From assembly GCA_907163375.1 (NCBI GenBank), contig CAJQUW010008939.1, forward strand, positions 248,001-312,000: DNA of 64,000 bases, given 5' to 3'. Below the pieces are notes generated by a model that saw nothing but the letters and a program-made list of their open reading frames with translations, ran no database searches and had not been told where the DNA came from. The DNA comes from Prostheceraeus crozeri. Its lineage: Eukaryota; Platyhelminthes; Polycladida; Euryleptidae. The position numbers and the translations under genes were made by a program. Positions 22,280 through 32,680 of the stretch are shown here, one piece after another; positions within the stretch are counted from its first letter, which is position 1; every line of letters begins with the position of its first letter.

Positions 22280-22622
22280 GATCATAAAAATAAGTCATTG
22301 GTCTGCGACAGAAATAGGCCATGTATACAATGTACAATGTACATGTTCGTGTATGTTTGTCAATGCTGTACCGCAGCAGCTGATGATAGTCCTGGATACG
22401 CCACTGCATGTATATGTGCGTTCACTACGCAAGCGGGTTTTCGAACATCTTAACCAAAAAGAAAGCATGATTTACCAACATTTTGCATACAATGAAACCA
22501 ACAAGTGAAGATATTGACTGTGAAATAATGCAAGAAAGGTTTAAGAACTTTTGTGAAAGAAAGGCAGCTGAAAAGTTTTTCATCGAATCTCGTAAATCTG
22601 AAATTAACATTGCACATAATTG
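22280..22622 (+). pseudogene. GIY-YIG endonuclease remnant of a Penelope-like element
   Basis: Across frames this reads CIQCTMYMFVYVCQCC, then YVRSLRKRVFEHLNQKES with a following QHFAYNETN (the Arg and His of the endonuclease core), and finally FCERKAAEKFFIESRKSEI with the catalytic Glu and the terminal Asn. The order matches GIY-YIG domains of Penelope-like elements. At least two frame changes are present. It may belong with the RT remnant at 23.2 kb, but the order (endonuclease first) would then be the permuted Naiad type, and I see no CxC linker between them. Confidence 0.6.
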
Positions 22623-22910
22623 ATTTGTTTTATAGGTCCCTCATCCATCTAGACCGTATTACCCAGAAATTTTTTCATACTGATTATTTCCTCTAATCGT
22701 ATAGGTATTTTATCCAACTCTCTCCTGCCATAGTATTAAAGCTTTTATCTTAGATCTATGTATTTGAATATGATTTTCAGATAACTTGTTCAGACGAATT
22801 TTAGACGTGATCAAGTGTCTTACGAAATATCGTCTAATAAAAGTTTTATTAATTAATTGGTCTAGTCTTATTTCTATTTTATAAATTGAACTGACCAATG
22901 GTGATCAAAA

Positions 22911-22931
22911 GAATATATATATATATATAAA
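22911..22931. repeat. (TA)n microsatellite
   Basis: About nine TA dinucleotides between the Penelope-like endonuclease and RT remnants. Confidence 0.9.
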
Positions 22932-23224
22932 TGAAAGTTTATTTGCCTCAGCACTTCCTCATTATGACGAACAGATTCATGAAATGCAGCTTCATTCGAT
23001 GAAAAGTCACTGAGTCGTTTCTCAATCGTTATGGGCAGCTGTTTATATTATATTTCTAGGATGATTTGACTTTGTGTTGATGTAAAGAGTTTCTTGATCC
23101 TGCTTTCGATAAGGTATGTGAAAAATGAAAGCATCGATTGCATGTTAACTTATACACAATAGTTTTTAGAAAACAACTTTTTATCATGAGAAAGATTTTT
23201 TCAATTCTTAAAATTAAATCGCTT

Positions 23225-23560
23225 TAATTTTCTTTCATCTGAATATCCAATTTGCATCAGAAAAATTAACGGATAATCAGATTTCTTTTCTTGATACTGT
23301 TGTTCATTTAAATTCTAGCACTTTTATGACATCATTTTACTCGAAGAAGCTACATAGTAACCACCTTTTACTATGGGACAGTTGGGTTCCTGAACAAAAA
23401 AAAAGCTGAACCTTCTTAAAAGAAGTCACTGAGAGTGCACAGAAATTATTCTACTAACAAACAAATTATAGGTCTAAATATTTTGAAACCAAGATTTTTA
23501 AGTAATGGATATCCAACTCATTGTAGAAAAGTATCTGAAATTAAATAACAACTTCAACAA
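23225..23560 (+). pseudogene. C-terminal RT remnant of a Penelope-like element
   Basis: The frame from about 23249 reads SEKLTDNQISFLDTVVHLNS followed by SFYSKKLHSNHLLLWDSWVP. This corresponds to the post-catalytic FLDV motif, the Tyr-x-Lys block and the Ser-x-x-Pro block found after YxDD in Penelope-like RTs. The following bases keep the family's NGYP-like end (about 23505-23520) across frame breaks. The catalytic core is absent. Confidence 0.6.
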
Positions 23561-23679
23561 TAACTAAACAGAAATCAAAACAACCTTTATTTGCGGATTC
23601 CATGCATTAATGAGATTCAAGCTAAAAGAGTTGTCTAGTTTTCACTTTTCCTCAGTTGCTATAAAGCCGAATTGGTACT

Positions 23680-24150
23680 TAAGGGTTATCTCTCCCACCC
23701 TGTTTTCAAATTTGTTTAAAATCTGTAGAGATGAATCAATCGCGTCAGTGAGGATTGTTACAATTTTTGTGCAAATTGGACAAGTACTTTTTGAATTAGG
23801 GGCGATAACTTGAATGTCTGCAATTTGGTTTGACTTCTTCTGACCTCATCGTCTGAGCAGAAAGCGCTTGAGGTGAACAAAGTCAGTTCGCGACAACTCG
23901 TGAAGTGATGATGGCCAGGCCACATCTCTTAGACAAACATTTTTAGCTTAAAAAAAGGTGTGGCTGGGTGGTGGTCGTGGGAAGATTTCAAATAGCAGTG
24001 GATGAGACGAAGAGGGAGAGAGAACAGTGCACATCCGAGTAACAATGATGCATCGAACAGACGAAGTCAAATCAGGCTGTTGACATCGTTACACTTCACG
24101 TTATCGTCTCTAATCCAAAAAGTACCTGTTCGATCCAAAATGATAGAAAC
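23680..24150. repeat. Inverted pair of an unnamed repeat related to 32.34-32.68 kb
   Basis: The stretch 23770-23945 matches 32460-32610 in the same orientation (shared ...gaggt.aacaaa... and ..gaagtgat.atg.cca.gcca... blocks). A shorter, inverted match of the same unit lies at 24058-24140, whose reverse complement (gacgataacgtgaagtg, then cgtctgttcga) matches 32470-32525. In translation the shared unit reads MWPGHHHFTS against YWLGHNHFPR. The unit is therefore present three times in the window, twice head to head here. I do not recognise the family. Confidence 0.6.
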
Positions 24151-25244
24151 AACGATGGAGTGGCCGTCGTCTCAAAAGCAATCGAGCGCATGCCATGGAA
24201 CAATGATAGACTACTAATAGATACGACGCACGCCTCACATTTTGACGTCGCAAGAAGTCGTCACACGCTGGAGGTATTCGAAAGCGATGGGTCTATGTAT
24301 ATTTGAAACGAGGCCTCTCATTGCACGTACCTATACATTCTTAAGTAGGTTTACTTAAATGACACTAGACTATAGGAGCAAATAATTTAACTACATTAGG
24401 GTCTTTATACAATTTAAATACATGGTGGTATTAATTCGAATCCGACAGCAATATAGGATATTTTAACCGAGGTCTGAGATAAGTTTTACAGAAGAAACAT
24501 GCGTTTCGCTAGCAAATATTAGGTAATGAGGCAAAGGAGAAGAGGTTCTTACCTTTATTTGGAAAGATGTTGGCAAGGCAAGGGAGAAGGGGCAACCATG
24601 GAAAGGGAATATGCCCTATATGTCCACCATCTTCAATAAGACAGTTTCATCACGTGATCTGTGAGAAGTGGAGGGGGTTAAAAATTAAGCATTTTAGCAT
24701 CACGTGATTTATGAATGGCACCTAAGTTATGTTTTCTTAAAAATATTGTGTATAGCTTAAAATTTAATTTATGCTTTCATTTTTTCATATTGGCAACAAA
24801 TGGCACTTTTCGCATACGCATTCGTTAACGCTTTGTCATAATATAGTTTATTCTATCAACATTTCATTTTTCATCATGATATACCTCCAAATGTTTCTTT
24901 GTGTACTTCCATGATTTTACAGCGAGGATTTGCTAATACCAACGAGAGGAAGATATCGGAGAGAAATTTTATTTGTACATGCTGGCACATACTATCAGCA
25001 TGCTATCAGGAACATCCATGATCTCAATCATGGATGTCCCTGATTCTATGAAGCCTAACATCAATATGTATTTCAGTTCATCCAATATCTAAGTTTTGAA
25101 TTTTGAGTTACTTGTATATACCGTTGCATCCTTTGTTGGCCTTGCCCTTGTTAAAGTGACATATGAAAATTTGACATATTTAGTTAATATATTTGTTGAC
25201 CTAAAGTCCTATTTTTCTAAACTTATTATTGAGGCACGAGAAAA
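24151..25244. other. No recognisable gene; short hairpins
   Basis: Holds a repeated catcacgtgat word (about 24649 and 24701) and a hairpin at 25007-25042. No coding sequence was recognised. Confidence 0.4.
25007..25042. repeat. 16-bp-stem hairpin
   Basis: CAGGAACATCCATGAT and its reverse complement (one mismatch) are separated by four bases. The following sequence has no T-run, and its function is unknown. Confidence 0.8.
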
Positions 25245-25610
25245 CAACAGGAAAATTTGGGAATAGGCAGAGTATTTATTTTGATAGAAAATATAAAAAT
25301 GTACAAATTAGACAAATCATGTCAATCTCCGATACGTATTTCATTGAGCACCGGTCAATATCAGCAGGGATAAAAAGATGATGACTTCTTTACTTGAGCT
25401 AAATACAAATTTCAAAATGATATTGATTGGATCTTTGTAGTCTTCCATCTCATCCCGGCTGTCTAACTTAGGCTTACACTTAACAGATTCACAGAGTCCG
25501 AGATTTTCACTATCATTGTCCCGGCCAATTATATCAACTTTGATATTGCGTGAGTTATTATCGCATTGCTGAAGGTGTCTATGTGCAGATGAGCGATTGA
25601 TGGTAAGGTG
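25245..25610 (-). mobile_element. Canonical Penelope-like 3' part (endonuclease end plus 3' UTR), minus copy
   Basis: On the minus strand the first part reads INRSSAHRHLQQCDNNSRNI, then VDIIGRDNDSENLGLCESV and KLDSRDEMEDYKDP, the end of a GIY-YIG endonuclease. The downstream 200 bp match the 3' UTR of the plus-strand copy at 37.9-38.2 kb, including a degenerate hammerhead-like segment (about 25334-25372). It lies head to head against the Naiad-type endonuclease that starts at 25597. Confidence 0.8.
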
Positions 25611-26566
25611 CTCTTTAACTCATAAATGTGGGTTCCAATATGTTGGCAAGACTACCCAATCTTTAAATGCTAGATTGAATGGTCACCGTCACCATGCATT
25701 CTCAAACCCACTACTTTCTTTTATGAGCACTTTAGGCAAGATTGTCATAATTTCTGCAATATTAAATTGCAAATTATAGAGCATGTTGATTCCAACTTTT
25801 CTGATGAATCTTAACTTAGAGATAAGGAACTTCCGAAGAAAGAAGATTTTTGGATAAAGACACCCTGTACAATCTTCCCACTTGGCTTGAACGATAGAAT
25901 TCAAGGTTTTTGTTGTGTCTCCAAAGGTTCCTTACATAAGCAGTACTTCTCTTCTCCAGTCCTTAGAAGACCTAGGAGTCACGGAATTCGCCTTAATAAG
26001 AAAAATTCCTTAACCACCTGCTTAGAATCTCTCTACGATAGAATTAATAACCTTTGTAATTCCAACACATGCTTTACGAATTTTACATCATTTTGAAATC
26101 TCTAAGTCGTACTACACGTAAGCAGATTATTTCCTTTACTCTGAGCAGGCCTGGCTCCTACTCGTATCTAATTGAATCTTTCTGTTCGAGATTCTTGAAG
26201 GTCGAGGATTTGGTTGATAAGGTAGCCGTGGAAGTTATTATTATCCCTTTTGAGTGCAAAGAAGTAGATCTCTTGAAAGTTTCTTCCATTTTCAATGATT
26301 CCCATGTTAGCAGCATGTTGCCTAATCCAATTCGTAGTAAAAGTCCACTGCAGGTTTTTTTAATTACACCGGAACTCTTCAATTACAAACAGGTTTTAAG
26401 GAATACTTCAATATATGAAATCAGAGAATTTATTAGCAAGCCTTGTCTTTGTTCCAATTCTATCTTCTGCTACAAGCCTGCTTCACACGTGGTAACTGGT
26501 GACTTGAGTATTATTTCCGACCCAAAACTTAGGGACAAGACTAGAAAGCGTTTATTAACTCACTGA
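25597..26566 (+). pseudogene. Naiad-type Penelope-like element: N-terminal GIY-YIG endonuclease and CxC linker
   Basis: The endonuclease reads CGFQYVGKTTQSLNARLNGH at 25630-25690, a QIIEHVDSN stretch near 25770, then KEDFWIKTPCTIFPLGLND with the catalytic region. The same strand continues (26069-26566, 165 codons) with the linker: EFISKPCLCSNSIFCY contains the CxC motif, followed by ASHVVTGDLSIISDPKLRD. An endonuclease placed before a CxC linker, with the RT expected after it, is the permuted order described for Naiad elements; canonical Penelope-like elements place the endonuclease last. The RT is missing here because homology stops at 26566. The frame is broken in the endonuclease part but the linker is open. 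Confidence 0.82.
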
Positions 26567-26636
26567 TAATCAATACATTCATGACCTAAACCATTCATAA
26601 GTGCAAATAATACAAAAAGGATTATGCAAATAATTG

Positions 26637-28861
26637 TCAGTGTAAAGAATTCAATGATGAAGTTATATATACTGGAAAAGTTGAATGTTTTCTTAAAGTT
26701 CGGGGAAATCCAACATAATTCTGGTTCGAACGGGGGAAGCGCGGAGGTATCATGTCACGAAGAGGATGGGAAAGTGACTCCTCGGCCTCACGGAAAAGGT
26801 TTGCAACATACCTGCATAAAGCATTTTTGAATGGAGAAGATATCAGACAATTACAGTCACTCTCGTGAATAATACGGTGGCACCTTCTATTAAGAGAATC
26901 AATTTTGTCAAGAATTGTGTGTGGCAATGAAGCAAACAAAGGAGAGCCATAACACAACATACTTCGAATTAGACAGAAATGCACAATTTTTAGCTGCTGT
27001 TGGTCACAAATATGCTTCGAAATTCGAAGTGTATACAATCTTCGGTTGCATTTCCTCAAAACGTTACGGAAATGCGAGTCCCACTTTAAATTACTTTTGA
27101 GTGTCACTCCGAGTAATCGAAGTGAGTCTACACATTCAACACCGGGTATGGATGCGGTTTGACAATCTTTAGACTTAAGACATATTCGTAACTTAGACTT
27201 GCTCACATTCAACATCAAATGAGCACTGCTACATTCGCATTTAACATATTCGAATGTGTTACAAATGATGTTATTAAAAGCATTTACTTAGCCACTTTTG
27301 ATCGATGAAATCAAAGTAGTGTCATCAGCGTAGCTCTTGTGCTGACATTAAGGTAACGGAAGAGGATAGCTGTATAGAGGATAAACAGGCATGGACCGAT
27401 GATTGATCCTTGGGGCACACCACTATGGACGGGAATGAGTGAACTGAAGGTGTCGTTCATTTTAGTTCTTTGTAGACGACCGGACAAATATGATAAAATC
27501 CAACATATGAATTGCCACGGAAAGTTACACTCAATCAGTCTCAATCATTTTTTGGTGGGAAATGGTATCAAATGCCTTCGTAAAGTCGAGAGAAACCACA
27601 GCAGTACCAACGACATTTTATCGTCAAGCATGGACGTAAGACAGTTGAAAAAATATATCAAACAGCACGTAGCAGACGATTACGGAAGGTATGCAAACTG
27701 AGAAGAGCTGACATTTTTCATGAAATGAGCTTTCATCTGTTCAAGAATATACTTCTCCAATACTATAGAAGTCGTTGGAAGAAGTGATATAGGGCGTAAG
27801 GCATCCAATCTTGGAGGAGAAGATTTTGGAATAGCCCAGATATCGCAGTTTTCCAAGCTTTAGGCGTTGAACTGAGAAGAATGCAGGAGTTGAATAAATG
27901 ACAGAGAGGTTCGGCAAGAAATACTGCACCCTCTCTGTAAGCACGATTTGGGATGCCATCACTTCCACACGCTGTGCATTTAAACGGGAAAGATTTGCAT
28001 AAACTTCGTGCACTTCAATGAGAGTCAGACAGGTTTCACTAGCGCTGCTACAAATTGGATCAAAACTCGTGCAATCGAGAGATGATGGGAAAACCGAGCC
28101 AAACATGTTGATGTATCTGCTGCTTCAGACTTGCTACTGAATTGTGAAATAATGCCGTTCAAATTTGATTTTGATTTTGTACCTCGGACATCATTGACTA
28201 TATTCCACCATTCCTTAGGTTAATTAAAGACTTCAGAACAAGCGTGACCCAAGGCTTGTCGTTGGATGTTAGGGTTACCGAAGTACGAGGAATATTTCCG
28301 ACACATAATCGTGAAAGTTCATAAAAATTGTGACTTTACTGTCAATGTCCTGAGTTCGATAAACAGGAGTAAAGTGTACCTTTGACAGAGAATCGAGATA
28401 TTCGTTGAGATGAGACTGTCTGTAATCATACACAACATATTGATGTGAGAAGCTGCAAGTGAACTTTCTGGCGGGTTTCAGCAAAATGCAGTTGTGATCT
28501 GAGGTGTTAAGTGGAGGAAGAATTGTAGGCTCTGAATATTTTGAGGATATTCCTGGCGAAAGAAGTATTTATTAAGAAAGTTTGCTTCTCTTGTCGACAA
28601 ATTCGCGATGTTAAACAAACTCAAAGACGATTCAAAGTCAGTTGTGTCGTATTGATTTATATCACCACAAATAATAATCTCTAAATTTGGGTAATCCAGG
28701 AGATGAGAATCAATGACAGTGATAATGGCCGAGAAGAAATTCTTGACTACCTCAATCAGAAGGTTAGGAGGAACATATGCCACAATAAAGAGGCAGTCAA
28801 TTTTCCGAAGATGGATGCAAAGATTTTCCAAATTCACTTGACCCATGACATGAGCATGTTT
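26637..28861 (-). pseudogene. LINE ORF2: endonuclease C-terminal half and reverse transcriptase
   Basis: Minus strand, 3' part of the split LINE. The open segments are 28900-28478 (endonuclease, with GDIN as the catalytic Asp/Asn motif), 28484-28275 (YRQSHLNEYLDSL linker), 28106-27741 (linker and RT fingers, EVHEVYANLSRLNAQR), 27544-27311 (RT with GVPQGS) and 27218-26637 (RT thumb, LGVTLKSNLKWDSHF and CYGSPLFASLPH). These lie in different frames, so at least four frameshifts have accumulated. Confidence 0.85.
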
Positions 28862-29469
28862 AGGCCTGTGATTACTCCTCAAATTCTTCAGATTCCTCAA
28901 ATATTTTTTTACTCCTCAAATCCTCAAAAATAGCTTAACTAAGAGAAATTCCTCAAATGTGACACATTTCAGACTAAATGTATGATAATGTATTGTTTTT
29001 TGGCGAATGGCGATGATATGTAAATTTCCAATCAAGAAGTTGAGATAGAATCCTATAACATGTAGCTGACATTCTGACTGGTGAGCTTGAACAATTATGA
29101 TTTATAACGAGTTCTTATTTCACGTCGCTTTCATTTCTGGAAGCTACAGGGCTGCGGATGTTTGGGTTCGTCCGGACTTATTTTGCTATGCAGAGAAGTC
29201 TGAAATTTTTTTCTGTCGAACTCCTTAGTGCAACACTTTCAAGTTTTTAATGAGTGAAACACTGCGATCAACCTACAGAAATTGCATATTTGAACACTGC
29301 AATCAATTTTTACTTCCAACATCATAATGTTGCGGAGAATTCCAACAATAAAATGCTTATTCAGTTATTTTCATTAACACTAGAAAGACCAAAAATTTTT
29401 TAACCATTAAGGACCGTTGGGTCAATTGACCCACAACAAAAAAAAATACATAATGTCGGTGAACAATTT

Positions 29470-31050
29470 TTATTGAAATATGTAATAACAAAAGCTGAAA
29501 GTGTTGAGATAAGAATTCTCTCTCATCTGACTGTCTAAGAGGAACTGCACGAATTGCACAAACACTTGGCAGCATGTTACCTTTGTCTTATTGGACTTGC
29601 ACGTTTGACATCTCGTCCGTTCTTCAGATGATCCGCTCTGCAGGGCTTGAGAACGAAGTGTAGAAATATTGAAATGAGGTGGACGCTTTCGGGACGGTGC
29701 CTTGCTGCAGAACAACTTTCCGATGTGTAACAAAAATTCTCTGCGTGTTCTTGCACTTCTCATGTTCATTTCCTTCGCCAAGATCCACGAATTGAGGCAT
29801 AAGATGTCCAAAAGGTTGAAGAAAACCGCAAGCGGCCATCGCCTTGATGCGCACTTTGTAGAATACAACCTCAACATTTGGTCGGAAATGTCAACGCCGT
29901 ATTTCGTGTTGTTGTATTTCTGATAATTTCCGGTTTTTTCTTTGGATGGTTCTCATCGACTTTCGCGGATCTGTGCTCAGTTGATAAAACCAGCACAGTT
30001 TTTTGGTTGTTTTGACTCATTTGGTTTTCAGACTTGAAGAATGCAGATGAGTGAACCGGAATATGCTTTGAAGCAAGGCACTGTGCAACTTCCCTTGGAA
30101 TTTCACGTCTATTTTGTCGAATCGTTCCCAACAGAGTTATGTTCCTCTGAGAAAGATTTTTGGCCAAGGAGCTGGAGGTGAAAAAGTTATCAGTCGTCAC
30201 TGAAATGCCACTGTTGGTGTAAGCCTTGGTCAAGTTCATGACAACTGATTCAGGAACAGAAACGCGTGGATCACGTTGTTCATCCTTCCCTGTGTAAGGA
30301 ACCGCGTTCAAAACATACTTGCTATCAACATCGCAAATGAACCTTTATTCCAAACATTGCGCTAATATATTGCAAGAAAGGGCACCGACACTTGCAGGGG
30401 AATAGCTGTTCATCGACAGTTGTGTGTTGTCCAGGAAAAAAAGCATCACCGCACCTTTTCATTGCTGATTCCCATAGCTCTTGAATTGCTGCAAACTTGT
30501 TGGCTTCTCTTCTTTCTGACCTGGTTGTTTTATCATCAAAGCGTATATAGCGTTTTATGTCCTTGAATCGATTTCTGCTCATTGTCTCCTTGAACACATT
30601 TATTCCAATTGACTCCAGAATGTAGAACGCCTCTAATTATGCACAGTCCGAAGAAGGCGAACAAATCGTTTTCAGAAATTTCAAACTCATGATTTCCTTG
30701 TCGGTTTGCTTCAGCTCTAGTGAAGTCAAGGATTCGAAGAATGCTGTCATGACCAAGAAGTTCGATAAAAATATCTTCTTCGTTATCAACTCTGTTCAAA
30801 ATGAAACGAGTTGCACCAGGTCTTTGTCGTATAATGTTTCGTGCCGGTGCTCTTCCTCTGTCAGTGACGCTTCCAATATCCACCCGAGTCCAATGAGTTC
30901 CATCAGAGGATGTAAACTGCATTTCTCTCGCTTCAGCACTTCTTCTGACGCTTTCTCTTTCAATAGGGTCTTCACTTTCGTCTCTTCATCGCAAGTCCAT
31001 TTTCAGTTTCATCGTCACTTCCACTCTCGTCGGAATCCACATTAGCTATA
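29470..31050 (-). pseudogene. piggyBac transposase, several frameshifts
   Basis: Minus strand, N- to C-terminus. An acidic stretch (DSDESGSDDETENG) lies upstream of MQFTSSDGTHWTRVDIG. Then come HDSILRILDFTRAEANRQG and LFAFFGLCIIRGV; MSRNRFKDIKRYIRFDD, the conserved DDE_Tnp_1_7 block; HTTVDEQLFPCKCRCPF with the first catalytic Asp; and GISVTTDNFFTSSSLAKN with the second. A Cys-rich C-terminus (RCQTCKSNKTKVTCC) corresponds to the piggyBac zinc-binding domain that recognises the termini. The segments are in different frames at about 30597, 30311, 29877 and 29560, so the gene is inactive. Confidence 0.9.
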
Positions 31051-31203
31051 AGTGCGCGATTTCAGCTGCCGTGCGCCGTGAGCAGCCATCCTGACAGAAA
31101 ATGAACATTGACACTTCCTCCGAAACGCTACTCCACACTCCGTTCACGAAATCAATAATGTCACCTTCAATATCATAGAGCAAGAAAGTATGGAGTGCTG
31201 ACC

Positions 31204-31363
31204 CATTGTTCATTGACTGTAACAAAAAGCGCGTGCACGACCAGTGAATGAACGCCCAGGCGTGGCTTCGTTAGAGTGTAGGCGCATTGTTCATTGACTG
31301 TAACAAAAAGCGCATGCACGACCAGTGAATGAACGCCCAGGCATGGCTTCGTTAGAGTGTAGG
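31204..31363. repeat. 81-bp tandem duplication in the piggyBac 5' region
   Basis: Two adjacent units with period 81 (31204-31284 and 31285-31363) share cattgttcattgactgtaac at the start. They differ at only a few positions, for example gcgcgtgc against gcgcatgc. They lie upstream of the transposase start. Confidence 0.92.
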
Positions 31364-32339
31364 AATGAAGTGGGTCAATTGACCCAACGGTCTTTCATGC
31401 ATAATTGGTAATAGAAATCGAAACTAACAAATTCGATAAGTCAACTACTGCAAATTTTTAGAGGTGTACGGATTCAAATATTATCATTTCTGGGTCAATT
31501 GACCCAACGGTCTTTCTAGTGTTAATTATCTTGACCTGTTTCACAGCCTTTATTATGTTTCTGCGACTATAGGGTTGACAAATGCATGCCTGTGCTTCTT
31601 AAAGAACTTTAGGATATCGATCTTCTATATCCATTATGCGATAACGTATAGGTAGCCTAGCCCACGTGGATTTCTATGCTCTTATCAACTGAAGCTTTTG
31701 CTTTACTCACTCTCTTTCATTATATTTCCGCTGAATATGAACACATCCGATGGGGCAAAGCGAATGGTCTCTAAATGTAGTGTCTATATGCCTCCTGGTC
31801 ACTAGTGTGTCGGAGTTAGAAGCTTATGAGGCTGTGCTATCCTATGAGTCTGCAACTACGTTTTCCAGAGTTTACAGACCGACATCTGAACACAGGTTGG
31901 TGTGAAAGTAATGCACATATCGTTTATCGTTGTTTGCGAACTTAAATTAATGAAGACATTCAAACCACATATTGCTGGGTTGGTAGATTTTCAACCTGGG
32001 TCTACTGCAAGATGTGGATGTCAATATCTCAGCGGAACTTCATGCGAATAGGGGTGACAATCTCTCACTCTTTGCCTAGATGATGCCAACGACTTAGCTG
32101 GCAAGCCTGTTCCTGACAGTTGTTTTGTGTCGTCTGAGAGAATTCATGTTCATTTGAATGTAGATTGAAGCGATATGATCAAAGCGCTGACAGGTAAACA
32201 AGAGCCACTAAAACTTATGCAGTAAAAAATAATATTAATACATTAGTGTGTAATGTGGCGTATCCTTCATAATACTGATTTTTTAACCCACAAGCAATGC
32301 ATTCCGTCAACGATTTTGATCTTATTATACTTATGGGTT

Positions 32340-32680
32340 ACTCTCCTCCCCAAATTTGTCAAAAATCTGTGAAAAATAATCGTCACAATATCCCCAGATG
32401 CCTGTATTTAGGATATTTCCTACATGCAAAAAATTGCAGTATACAAATCTGACAAAGCATAATTGAATTGGTGACGATAGCGTGAAGCACAGCGATATCA
32501 GCTGCTTGATCTGACATCCTCTGTTCGACACATTCTAAGCAGATAGCACCTGAGGTCAACAAATAAAATTCGTAACAACGCGGGAAGTGATTATGACCAA
32601 GCCAATATCCCTTTGTAATATGCACAACATCAAAAAGTGTGGTGTGGTCAACGCTGGGGTTGCCTTCTTCGACCTTCATG
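32340..32680 (-). repeat. Unnamed repeat unit also present at 23.7-24.15 kb
   Basis: A 98-codon minus-strand frame (32383-32679) reads ITKGYWLGHNHFPRCYEFYL, then SGAICLECVEQRMSDQA. The same word order, degraded, appears at 23.7-23.96 kb and inverted at 24.06-24.14 kb. Whether the frame is real coding or chance is unclear; no domain was recognised. Confidence 0.5.

Larger units (their letters stand above)
29378..31521 (-). mobile_element. piggyBac transposon, 2.1 kb, TTAA-flanked
   Basis: TTAA lies at 29374-29377 and 31522-31525. The termini are CACTAGAAAGACC and its reverse complement. The palindrome GGGTCAATTGACCC occurs once inside the left end (29419-29432) and twice inside the right end (31372-31385 and 31492-31505). 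The right end runs CACTAGAAAGACC straight into GTTGGGTCAATTG; the left end carries about 25 extra bases between these two blocks. The transposase is on the minus strand and frame-broken. It is the innermost layer of the LINE/hAT/piggyBac nest. Confidence 0.93.

Noticed and set aside
22010-22453. 147-codon plus-strand frame as a possible gene
   Set aside because: The first half has no recognised motif and the second half runs through a Penelope-like endonuclease remnant, so the frame is most likely chance.
22300-22460. Hammerhead core at the CTGATGA near 22376
   Set aside because: No GAAA or complementary stems at the right distance.
26720-26760. tRNA-like gttcgaacggggg stretch
   Set aside because: No acceptor or D-arm pairing around it, and it lies in LINE coding sequence.
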